Origin: Micromonospora sp. U21
GTDB taxonomy: Bacteria; Actinomycetota; Actinomycetes; Mycobacteriales; Micromonosporaceae
DNA length: 64,000 nucleotides
Reading direction: 5' to 3'
NCBI RefSeq assembly: GCF_018070045.1
Contig: NZ_JAGPYK010000026.1
Location: 22,565 to 86,564, forward strand
The position numbers were made by a program, and so were the translations under genes. The notes under the pieces are model-generated. The model made no database searches, was not told the origin of the DNA, and worked only from the letters and a program-made list of their open reading frames with translations. Numbering within the stretch: the first letter of the stretch is position 1; each line of letters starts with the position of its first letter. This document shows positions 33,225 to 40,076 of this stretch, piece by piece.

Positions 33225-35687
33225 ATGACCATGACCGACCCCGCGCAGCCCACCACCGCACCCCTGATCGAGCTGATCTTCGACCGACTCGCCGCCGCTG
33301 ATGACGTACCGACCGAGACCGCCGAGCTGGTCCTCGCCGCGCTGACCAGCGAGGACCACCTGACCGCGGCGCTCGCCGGCACTCCCACCCGTCTCGACCC
33401 CCGGTCCCCCACCGGCGACGGTCCAGCGGACCGGATCTGGCTGAAGTCGGTGACCGTTGCCGGCTTCCGCGGCGTCGGTCCGGAACGGACCCTCCGGATC
33501 GACCCCGGTCCGGGCCTCACCCTGGTCGTTGGCCGCAACGGCTCCGGCAAGTCCAGCTTCGCCGAGGCCGTCGAACTCGCCCTCACCGGCGACAGCGCCC
33601 GATGGGCCGACAAGACGAGCGTCTGGCGTACGGGGTGGCGAAACCTGCACAACCCGGATCCGTGCTGGGTCGGTGTGGAGCTGCGGGTCGATGGGGTGGC
33701 CACGCCGACCCGGGTGCACCGCGCCTGGCCGGTCGGCGCCGAGCTGGCCGACGCCGAGGTGACCGTCACCAGCGTCCGGGGCCGGCACACCGGCCTCACC
33801 GAGTTGGGTCTGGCCCGCCCGCTGGAGCTGTACCGGCCGTTCCTCACCGCCGCCGAGCTGGGCAAGCTCGCCGCCGGCACGCAGAGCCAGCTCTTCGATG
33901 CGCTCTTCGCGATCCTCGGCCTGGACGCGCTCACCGACGCCGACCAGCGTCTGCTGCGCGCCACCCGGCCGCACGACACGACCATCAAGGAGGTACGCGC
34001 ACAGCGCGCCGCCCTGGCCGACGCGCTCGCCGGGATCACCGACGACCGGGCCCGGCGAACCGTCGCGCTGCTACGCGGCCGCGGCGCGGTCGACCTCGCG
34101 GCGGTGACGGCGATCCTCGACGAGCCCGACGAACCGACCACCGACGGGGCGGTGCTGCTCTGCCGGGAACTCGCCGCTCTCGCTCCACCGCCGGTCGACG
34201 AGGTGACCCGGCTGGCCGGTCAGCTGCGGGAGGCGGCGGTCGAGGCCCTGCGGTACGACGGCGGCCGGTCCCGGGCCGCGCTGCGCAGCGCCGAACTGCT
34301 CCGCCTCGCCCTCGAACATCACGAGGACCAGGGCGACGGGTCGTGCCCGGTCTGCGCCACCGGCACCCTCGACCGCGGATGGCGTACCGCCGCCGCGCAG
34401 TCGCTGACCGACCTCCGGCAGCGCAGTGTCGCCGCCCAGACGGCAACGACCCGGCTCACGACTCTGCTGCGGCAGACGCACCACCTGATCGATGACCTCG
34501 CGGTGCCCGAGGGTCCCGGGTCGGAGCCGGCGGTCGGGGCGCTGCGCGACGCCGTGGCCGCGCTGCGACGCGTACCCGGGGAGCCGGCCGACCTGGCCCA
34601 CCACCTGGCCGCGCGGTACCCGGCGGTGGTGACGGCGGCGGACGCGACCCGCGCGTACGCCGAGGCGTTTCTGCGGCAACGCGACACCGGCTGGCGGGCG
34701 GCCGCGGCCGAGGTGCGCGAGTGGGTGACCGCCGCCGGCGGGTTGCCGGCGCGGGAGGCCACCCTGACCCGGTTGAAGGCCGCACGCGGCTGGCTGAAGA
34801 ACGCCGGTACGGAGATCCGCAACGAGCGGGTCGCACCGTTCGCCGGGCACTCCCAGCGGATCTGGGCGCAGCTGCGCCAGGAGAGCAACGTCGAGTTGGG
34901 GGCGATGACGCTCGAAGGCGCGAACACCCGCCGGCGGGTGGCCTTCCCGGTCAGCGTCGACGGCGCCGACAACGGCACCGCGCTGGGGGTGATGAGCCAG
35001 GGTGAGATGCAGGCGCTCGGGCTGGCCACCTTCCTGCCGCGCAGCTGCGCCCCGGAGAGCCCGTTCCGGTTCATCGTGGTCGACGACCCGGTGCAGAGCA
35101 TGGACCCGTCGAAGGTGGACGGTCTCGCGCGGGTGCTCGCCGAGCTGGCCGAGCAGCGGCAGGTGGTGGTTTTCACCCACGACACCCGACTGCCCGACGC
35201 GGTCACCCGGCTCGGCCTCGGCGACGCCCGCATCGTCGAGGTGCACCGGGCGGAGAAGTCGGTGGTGACGCTGCGGCCCGGCTCCGATCCGGTGACCCGC
35301 TACCTGGACGACGCGAACGCGCTGTCGCGCAACAAGGACATCCCCGCCGAGGTACGCGGGCCGGTGGTCGCGGAGCTGTGCCGCTCGGCCATGGAGGCCG
35401 CCTGCCACCGGGTGGTCTGGCGGGTACGGGTCGCCCGGGGCGTCCCGCACGACGACATCGAAGCGGCCATCGAGGCCGCGTCGCGCCGGCTGACCACCAT
35501 CGTCGCGTTGGCACTGTTCGACGACGCCGATCGGGGCGGTGACGTACTCGGCCAGCTGAGCCGTCGGCACGGACGGCGGGCGGTGGACGCGTACGAGGCG
35601 TGCCGCAAGGGCGTGCACGGCGCGTACCTGGCGGACCTGCCGGGCCTGGTCGCGGACGCCCGCTTCCTGACCGAGGCGCTGCGGTGA
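33225..35687 (+). CDS. Rad50/SbcC-like AAA ATPase with zinc-hook motif
   Basis: The 820-residue protein has SMC-type ATPase halves at its ends: LKSVTVAGFRGVG, Walker A VVGRNGSGKSSFAE (103-111), signature MSQGEMQALGLATFLPRS, and Walker B FIVVDDPVQSMDPSKV (D620, D621). Between them, helical arms enclose GSCPVCATGTLD (C374, C377), a CxxC hook by which such proteins dimerise through zinc. The tail has DAYEACRKGVHGAYLADLPG, similar to C-termini of ATPases in anti-phage modules. Compared with SbcC (above 1,000 residues) the arms are short. Its stop overlaps the next gene (GTGA). The ATPase would sense or scan DNA; the effector is probably the partner. Confidence 0.85.
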   Translation: MTMTDPAQPTTAPLIELIFDRLAAADDVPTETAELVLAALTSEDHLTAALAGTPTRLDPRSPTGDGPADRIWLKSVTVAGFRGVGPERTLRIDPGPGLTLVVGRNGSGKSSFAEAVELALTGDSARWADKTSVWRTGWRNLHNPDPCWVGVELRVDGVATPTRVHRAWPVGAELADAEVTVTSVRGRHTGLTELGLARPLELYRPFLTAAELGKLAAGTQSQLFDALFAILGLDALTDADQRLLRATRPHDTTIKEVRAQRAALADALAGITDDRARRTVALLRGRGAVDLAAVTAILDEPDEPTTDGAVLLCRELAALAPPPVDEVTRLAGQLREAAVEALRYDGGRSRAALRSAELLRLALEHHEDQGDGSCPVCATGTLDRGWRTAAAQSLTDLRQRSVAAQTATTRLTTLLRQTHHLIDDLAVPEGPGSEPAVGALRDAVAALRRVPGEPADLAHHLAARYPAVVTAADATRAYAEAFLRQRDTGWRAAAAEVREWVTAAGGLPAREATLTRLKAARGWLKNAGTEIRNERVAPFAGHSQRIWAQLRQESNVELGAMTLEGANTRRRVAFPVSVDGADNGTALGVMSQGEMQALGLATFLPRSCAPESPFRFIVVDDPVQSMDPSKVDGLARVLAELAEQRQVVVFTHDTRLPDAVTRLGLGDARIVEVHRAEKSVVTLRPGSDPVTRYLDDANALSRNKDIPAEVRGPVVAELCRSAMEAACHRVVWRVRVARGVPHDDIEAAIEAASRRLTTIVALALFDDADRGGDVLGQLSRRHGRRAVDAYEACRKGVHGAYLADLPGLVADARFLTEALR

Positions 35688-36073
35688 CCGCGCCGACGCC
35701 GCAGCGCTGCCTGGCGGCGGCCGACCAGTTGCTGCGCGGCACCGGCGTGCTGGGGGGCGTCGCCGTGACCGGCGGTTGGTGGCCTCGGGTCTGCGCCTGC
35801 CTGATCCGGCTCGCCCTGGAAGGCGGCATCGACGCCTACTGGCGGCGGGTCAAGCCGACCGTCGCGGCCTGCCGGCAGGGCCGGGCCAAGCAGCTGATGC
35901 TGCGCGGACGGCTCGGGCCGGGCACGGAGACCGCCCGGCGGGTGGCGTACGCGTGGGCCACGCTCTCGACCGCCGCCCACCACCACTGCTACGAGCTGGC
36001 GCCGACGGCCGCGGAGCTGCGCCGGCTGCACACCGAGGTGAACGCGCTGCTCGCTCGACTCGACCAGCGATGA
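35684..36073 (+). CDS. Small partner of the Rad50-like ATPase
   Basis: This 129-residue protein starts at a GTG that overlaps the ATPase stop, so the two are translationally coupled. It is mainly helical (CLIRLALEGGIDAYWRRVKP, RRVAYAWATLSTAAHHHCYE, LRRLHTEVNALLARL). The AHHHCYE cluster and R-x-n-H spacing recall HEPN-type helical bundles, but a clear HEPN RNase motif (R-x4-6-H) cannot be demonstrated. No other family is recognised. It is plausible as the effector or adaptor of a two-gene defence module. Confidence 0.65.
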   Translation: MTAPTPQRCLAAADQLLRGTGVLGGVAVTGGWWPRVCACLIRLALEGGIDAYWRRVKPTVAACRQGRAKQLMLRGRLGPGTETARRVAYAWATLSTAAHHHCYELAPTAAELRRLHTEVNALLARLDQR

Positions 36074-36103
36074 CCAGACCTATTCACTTGCACAGGAGTG
36101 ACC

Positions 36104-36502
36104 ATGAGCTACCACCCCGGCTATGACCCGCAGCGGCCCGCGTTGCCGGCATCGGCCCCGCCGGCCAGCCCCGGCCCGTACCCGCCGATCGGTTACCCGC
36201 CGGCGCACATCGTCGTGCACGGCCCGCCCACCTCCAGCCTGGCCGTGACGTCGCTGGTGTTCGGAATTCTCGGCGTGGTCGGCGGGTGGTGCCTGTTCGG
36301 GGTGCCGTGCCTGCTCGCCGTCGTCCTCGGTCACGTCGGCCTGCACGACACCCGCAACAACTCGAAGTCCGGACGCGGCATGGCGGTCGCCGGCCTGGTC
36401 CTCGGGTACGTCTTCGTCGCCCCCATGGTCATGCTCACGATGATGGTCTTCTTCGGTGGACTGATCGGCGCGGCGACGCCGTCGACCACCCCCACCCCGT
36501 GA
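36104..36502 (+). CDS. DUF4190-type membrane protein
   Basis: The ATG at 36104 lies six bases after AGGAG. A Pro/Tyr-rich cytoplasmic head of about 45 residues is followed by two hydrophobic hairpins (LAVTSLVFGILGVVGGWCLF and GMAVAGLVLGYVFVAPMVML) separated by the short loop GHVGLHDTRNNSKSGR, the signature of DUF4190. Such small proteins are common in actinomycetes and have no known reaction. Confidence 0.85.
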   Translation: MSYHPGYDPQRPALPASAPPASPGPYPPIGYPPAHIVVHGPPTSSLAVTSLVFGILGVVGGWCLFGVPCLLAVVLGHVGLHDTRNNSKSGRGMAVAGLVLGYVFVAPMVMLTMMVFFGGLIGAATPSTTPTP

Positions 36503-36593
36503 GGCGGAACGACAGGCCGCCCCATCCGAAGGCGGTCGGACCGGCGGGTGCGTAACGTGCAGGGGTAACCCCCTGACGCGAAGAGGAGACTTC

Positions 36594-37013
36594 ATGTCCA
36601 AGCCACCGCTTCCCGAGGCCGCGGTCGCCATGCTGCAGAAGCCGAACCCGGCCGTCATGACGACCCTTCAGGCGACTGGTCAGCCGGTGTCCGCGGCCAC
36701 CTGGTACCTGTGGGAGGACGGCCGGATCCTGGTGAACATGGACGCGAGCCGCCGCCGGCTGGAGCACGTCCGGAACGACCCCCGGGTCTCGCTCACCGTC
36801 CTGGATGAGGCCGGCTGGTACACGCACGTCAGCATCATCGGGCACGTCGCCGAACTGCGCGCGGACGAGGACCTCGCGGACATCGACCGGTTGTCCGAGC
36901 ACTACACGGGGAACGCGTACCCACGGCGGGAGCGCGCTCGGGTCAGCGCCCTGATCAAGATCGACCGCTGGCACGGCTGGGGCTCGCTCAAGGACAACAA
37001 CCAGGTCGGCTGA
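36594..37013 (+). CDS. PPOX-class F420-dependent oxidoreductase
   Basis: GAGGAG precedes the ATG. The 139-residue split-barrel protein has PNPAVMTTLQATGQPVSAAT, then YLWEDGRILVNMDASRRRLE, HVRNDPRVSLTVLDE and YTHVSIIGHVAELR. This pattern fits the pyridoxine oxidase-like family that uses F420 or FMN in mycobacteria and relatives. SRRRLEHVRNDPRV is the cofactor-phosphate binding region. Substrate unknown. It is followed by a hairpin shared with the convergent transporter gene. Confidence 0.88.
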   Translation: MSKPPLPEAAVAMLQKPNPAVMTTLQATGQPVSAATWYLWEDGRILVNMDASRRRLEHVRNDPRVSLTVLDEAGWYTHVSIIGHVAELRADEDLADIDRLSEHYTGNAYPRRERARVSALIKIDRWHGWGSLKDNNQVG

Positions 37014-37020
37014 CCAACGC

Positions 37021-37050
37021 GGCCCGGCCGGCGGCACCGGCGGCCGGGCC
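37021..37050. terminator. Bidirectional terminator-like hairpin
   Basis: GGCCCGGCCG at the left pairs with CGGCCGGGCC at the right around a short loop, between the convergent PPOX and transporter genes. Confidence 0.65.
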
Positions 37051-37063
37051 AGCGATGCCACGG

Positions 37064-37948
37064 TCAGGGTTGAACGGTGGTGGCGGCCGGGGCGCGGACG
37101 CGGGTCACCAGGTAGCCGAAGGCCGCCGCGGTGAAGAACATGACGATGCCGTAGACCGCCCCGGGGATCGCCATCTGGGTGCTGTCGAGCAGCGCCGGGC
37201 TGAGCGCGATCGTGATGGCCAGGGTGCTGTTGTGGATGCCGATCTCGAACCCGGCCGCCGTCGCGGCGCTCCGGTCGACCCCGGCCAAGCGGGGCACGCC
37301 GTACCCGATGGCGAGGCTCAGCAGGTTGAACGCGAGCACGGCGAGGCCGACGGAGACGAAGTAGTCGGCGATGTTCTCGCGTTCGCCCAGCACGGCGCCG
37401 GCGATCACCGCGACGAGCACGACGACGGACAGGATCCGGACCGGGCGGTTCAGGCGTTCGGCGATCCGGGGCACCCGGGCGCGGATCAGCATGCCGATCG
37501 CGACCGGGACGAGCACGATGGCGAAGACCTGCAACACCTTGTCGAACTGCAGGCCGATGCTCCTGCCGTCGGGCAGGAAGTACGCCGCCGACAGGTTGAC
37601 CAGGATCGGCAGGGTGAACACGGCGAGCACCGAGTTGATGGCGGTCAGGGTGATGTTCAGGGCCACGTGCCCGCCGAAGAGGTGGCTGTAGAGGTTGGCC
37701 GTGGTGCCGCCGGGGGAAGCGGCCAGCAGCATCATCCCGACGGCCAGCTCCGGTGCCAGGTCGAAGGCGAGGACCAGGCCGAAGCAGAGTGCCGGCAGCA
37801 CCAGCACCTGGCACACCAGGGCGATGACGGCGGCCTTCGGGTGCTGGGCCACCCGGCGGAAGTCCGCAATGGTCAGTCCGAGACCCAGGCCGAGCATGAT
37901 GATCCCGAGGGCGATGGGCAGGCCGATCAGAGTCAGGGCTGAGTCCAT
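37064..37948 (-). CDS. Bile acid:sodium symporter family protein
   Basis: The 294-residue protein has about nine or ten hydrophobic segments. Conserved family motifs are LVLPALCFGLVLAFDLAPEL, AASPGGTTANLYSHLFGGHV, NITLTAINSVLAVFTLPIL and GFEIGIHNSTLAITIALSPA. The E-x3-HN-T region and the SPGG segment form the sodium and substrate crossover site in BASS transporters. Bacterial members take up organic anions with sodium; the actual substrate is unknown. It stands alone, convergent with the PPOX gene and divergent from the chitinase gene. Confidence 0.9.
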   Translation of the reverse strand: MDSALTLIGLPIALGIIMLGLGLGLTIADFRRVAQHPKAAVIALVCQVLVLPALCFGLVLAFDLAPELAVGMMLLAASPGGTTANLYSHLFGGHVALNITLTAINSVLAVFTLPILVNLSAAYFLPDGRSIGLQFDKVLQVFAIVLVPVAIGMLIRARVPRIAERLNRPVRILSVVVLVAVIAGAVLGERENIADYFVSVGLAVLAFNLLSLAIGYGVPRLAGVDRSAATAAGFEIGIHNSTLAITIALSPALLDSTQMAIPGAVYGIVMFFTAAAFGYLVTRVRAPAATTVQP

Positions 37949-38047
37949 GACACAACATCGTTACCACCCGGTAACGACTCCACCATCCCCCATGTGGCCG
38001 TACGGCTCTTGACCGTCGACGGTGATCGCCTTAACTTCATCAATCAG

Positions 38048-38065
38048 ATAAGTGTCTTTACTAAT
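38048..38065. promoter_or_regulatory. Imperfect inverted repeat upstream of the chitinase gene
   Basis: ATAAGT (38048-38053) and ACTAAT (38060-38065) form arms that match at five of six positions around six bases, in an unusually AT-rich stretch 28 bases before the chitinase start. Its placement suits a repressor operator controlling chitin use. Confidence 0.4.
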
Positions 38066-38092
38066 TCCGCTCCATTCCTTGTGGGAGTGCCG

Positions 38093-39436
38093 ATGCGACC
38101 ATTCCGCCACCGCCGCCTGACCGCCGTCGTCGCCCTGGCGACCATGCTGGTCACCGCCGCCCCGCCAACCGCCGCAAGCGCAGGTGAGAAGACCGACCGC
38201 CGGGCCGGCTACCACCGGGTCGGCTACTTCACCCAGTGGGGCATCTACGGCCGGGCCTTCCCGGTCAAGAAACTCGACACCTCCGGGGCCGCGAGCCGCC
38301 TCACCCACGTCAACTACGCCTTCGGCAACGTCAGCGAGGACGGACGCTGCTATATCGACGGTGGGCCGGGCGAGGGTGACGCGTGGGCCGACTACCAGCG
38401 CCCGGTACCGGCCGAGGAGAGCGTCGACGGCGTCGCTGACGCCCCGGGCCAGGCGCTCAACGGCAACTTCGGCCAACTGGCCAAGCTGAAGGCCAAGCAC
38501 CGCGACCTGAAGGTGCTGATCTCGCTGGGCGGCTGGAGCTGGTCGACGTACTTCTCGAACGCCGCCCTGACCGACGCCTCCCGCAAGGCGTTCGTCGCCT
38601 CCTGCATCGACCTCTACCTCAAGGGCAACCTGCCGGGCGGAGACGGCGCCGCGGGCGGGCCGGGTGCCGCCGCCGGCGTCTTCGACGGCATCGACCTCGA
38701 CTGGGAGTGGCCAAACTGGGCGGGTGAGCCGGGCAACGTCATCCGCCCGGAGGACCGCGAGAACTTCACCAAGCTGCTCGCCGAGTTCCGCCGGCAACTC
38801 GACGCGTACGGGTGCACGACCCGCGCGCACTACGCGCTGACCGCCTTCCTGCCGGCCAACCCGGCCACCATGGACGCCGGCTACGAGGGTCGCAAGATCT
38901 TCAAGTACCTGGACTTCGCCACCGTGCAGGGGTACGACTTCCACGGCGGCTGGGACGCGGTCACCAACCAGCAGTCCGCGCTGCGCGTACCGGCGGGGGC
39001 CCCGGACAACCCGGACTTCTCCGCCGAGGTGGCCATCGACGGCTGGATCGCCCGCGGCGCGCCCCGCGACAAGCTGGTCCTGGGCATCCCGTACTACGGC
39101 CGCGGCTGGACCGGCGTCACCGGCGGCGGCAACGGCCTGTTCAAACCCGCCACCGGGCCCGCGCCGGCCACCTTCGAGGCCGGGTACGAGGACTACAAGA
39201 AGCTCAAGACCCTGGCCGGCAACGGCTACACCGTGCACCGCGACCTACGCTCCGGGCACGCCTGGCTGTTCGACGGTACGACGTTCTGGACCTACGACGA
39301 CCCGGCGGTCGTGCTGCAGAAGACGCTCTACATCCGGCGGGCCGGCCTGGCCGGAGCGATGATCTGGTCGCTGGACGGCGACGACGACAACGCCACGTTG
39401 ACCAAGACGATCGGCCTCGGGCTGACAAACTGGTAG
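38093..39436 (+). CDS. Secreted GH18 chitinase
   Basis: The ATG at 38093 follows GGGAG and starts a typical signal peptide (MRPFRHRRLTAVVALATMLV ending AASAGEK). The 447-residue protein has the GH18 barrel: VGYFTQWGIYGRAF at the start, LKVLISLGGWSWS (SxGG motif) and FDGIDLDWEWPNW, the catalytic DxxDxDxE motif. Later strands include YDFHGGWD and GAMIWSLDGDD. It lacks a chitin-binding or FN3 module, so it acts as a single-domain extracellular enzyme cutting beta-1,4-GlcNAc chains by substrate-assisted catalysis. Confidence 0.95.
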   Translation: MRPFRHRRLTAVVALATMLVTAAPPTAASAGEKTDRRAGYHRVGYFTQWGIYGRAFPVKKLDTSGAASRLTHVNYAFGNVSEDGRCYIDGGPGEGDAWADYQRPVPAEESVDGVADAPGQALNGNFGQLAKLKAKHRDLKVLISLGGWSWSTYFSNAALTDASRKAFVASCIDLYLKGNLPGGDGAAGGPGAAAGVFDGIDLDWEWPNWAGEPGNVIRPEDRENFTKLLAEFRRQLDAYGCTTRAHYALTAFLPANPATMDAGYEGRKIFKYLDFATVQGYDFHGGWDAVTNQQSALRVPAGAPDNPDFSAEVAIDGWIARGAPRDKLVLGIPYYGRGWTGVTGGGNGLFKPATGPAPATFEAGYEDYKKLKTLAGNGYTVHRDLRSGHAWLFDGTTFWTYDDPAVVLQKTLYIRRAGLAGAMIWSLDGDDDNATLTKTIGLGLTNW

Positions 39437-39538
39437 CCGTACCCCGCTCTTGCGGTAGTTCCCCGGCCCGTCGTGGACCTTCATCGGTCCGCGGCGGGCC
39501 GGTGGTCCGTGCGACCGCCGGCGATCGGTCGGCTCGGT

Positions 39539-39910
39539 CTACCCCTGCTCGGATGCCACCGCACGTACCGCGGCCTCGATGAGCGCGGTCACCTCGTCCA
39601 TGTCCCGAGCCCTGGGCACGTCCAACTCCCCCGACCATCCCTCCGGACGCGTGAGCTTCACCGTCACGTCCTCGCGGCGGTGCGTCAACCAGCCGGCGAT
39701 CGCCTGGACCAGCACCATGACGGCCCCGCCGCTGTCGACCGCCACCAGCAGCACATCCGCGCCCTCCGCCGACGTGTCGTCGGACGGCGTCGTCACCTTT
39801 TCGCGAAGCCGGTCCTCGGACCGAAGCCAGGACGCCAGAGAACGCCGAGCATCAGCAGATGGAAGATCCGGGAAGACCGAGAGCGTGATCGTCTCCTGAG
39901 AGGCCAGCAC
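39539..39910 (-). CDS. EACC1-type effector-associated protein
   Basis: The GTG at 39910 preceded by AGGAGA is chosen; an upstream ATG lacks a ribosome site. The 123-residue protein (ITLSVFPDLPSADARRSLAS WLRSE, then VAVDSGGAVMVLVQAIAGWL, VTVKLTRPEGWSGELDV) fits the effector-associated constant component EACC1: an N-terminal strand, a helix with WL, a central hydrophobic helix and a C-terminal beta hairpin. In actinomycetes EACC1 proteins are usually encoded beside caspase-like, peptidase or other effector genes of conflict systems. None is adjacent here, so the gene looks orphaned. Confidence 0.72.
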   Translation of the reverse strand: MLASQETITLSVFPDLPSADARRSLASWLRSEDRLREKVTTPSDDTSAEGADVLLVAVDSGGAVMVLVQAIAGWLTHRREDVTVKLTRPEGWSGELDVPRARDMDEVTALIEAAVRAVASEQG

Positions 39911-40076
39911 CGTCTCCTCCTTCCAGGCGAGACACCCGCACACCGCCATCCTGCCAGCCAGCGCCGCCGCCGGCATCCCACGCAGTCATCAAAGTCGATC
40001 AGACCTTGACCGGGGTATCGACGGTTCATAGGCTCCGGCCACTGCGAGGCTTTTCCCGAGAAGGGAAACACGAGAC

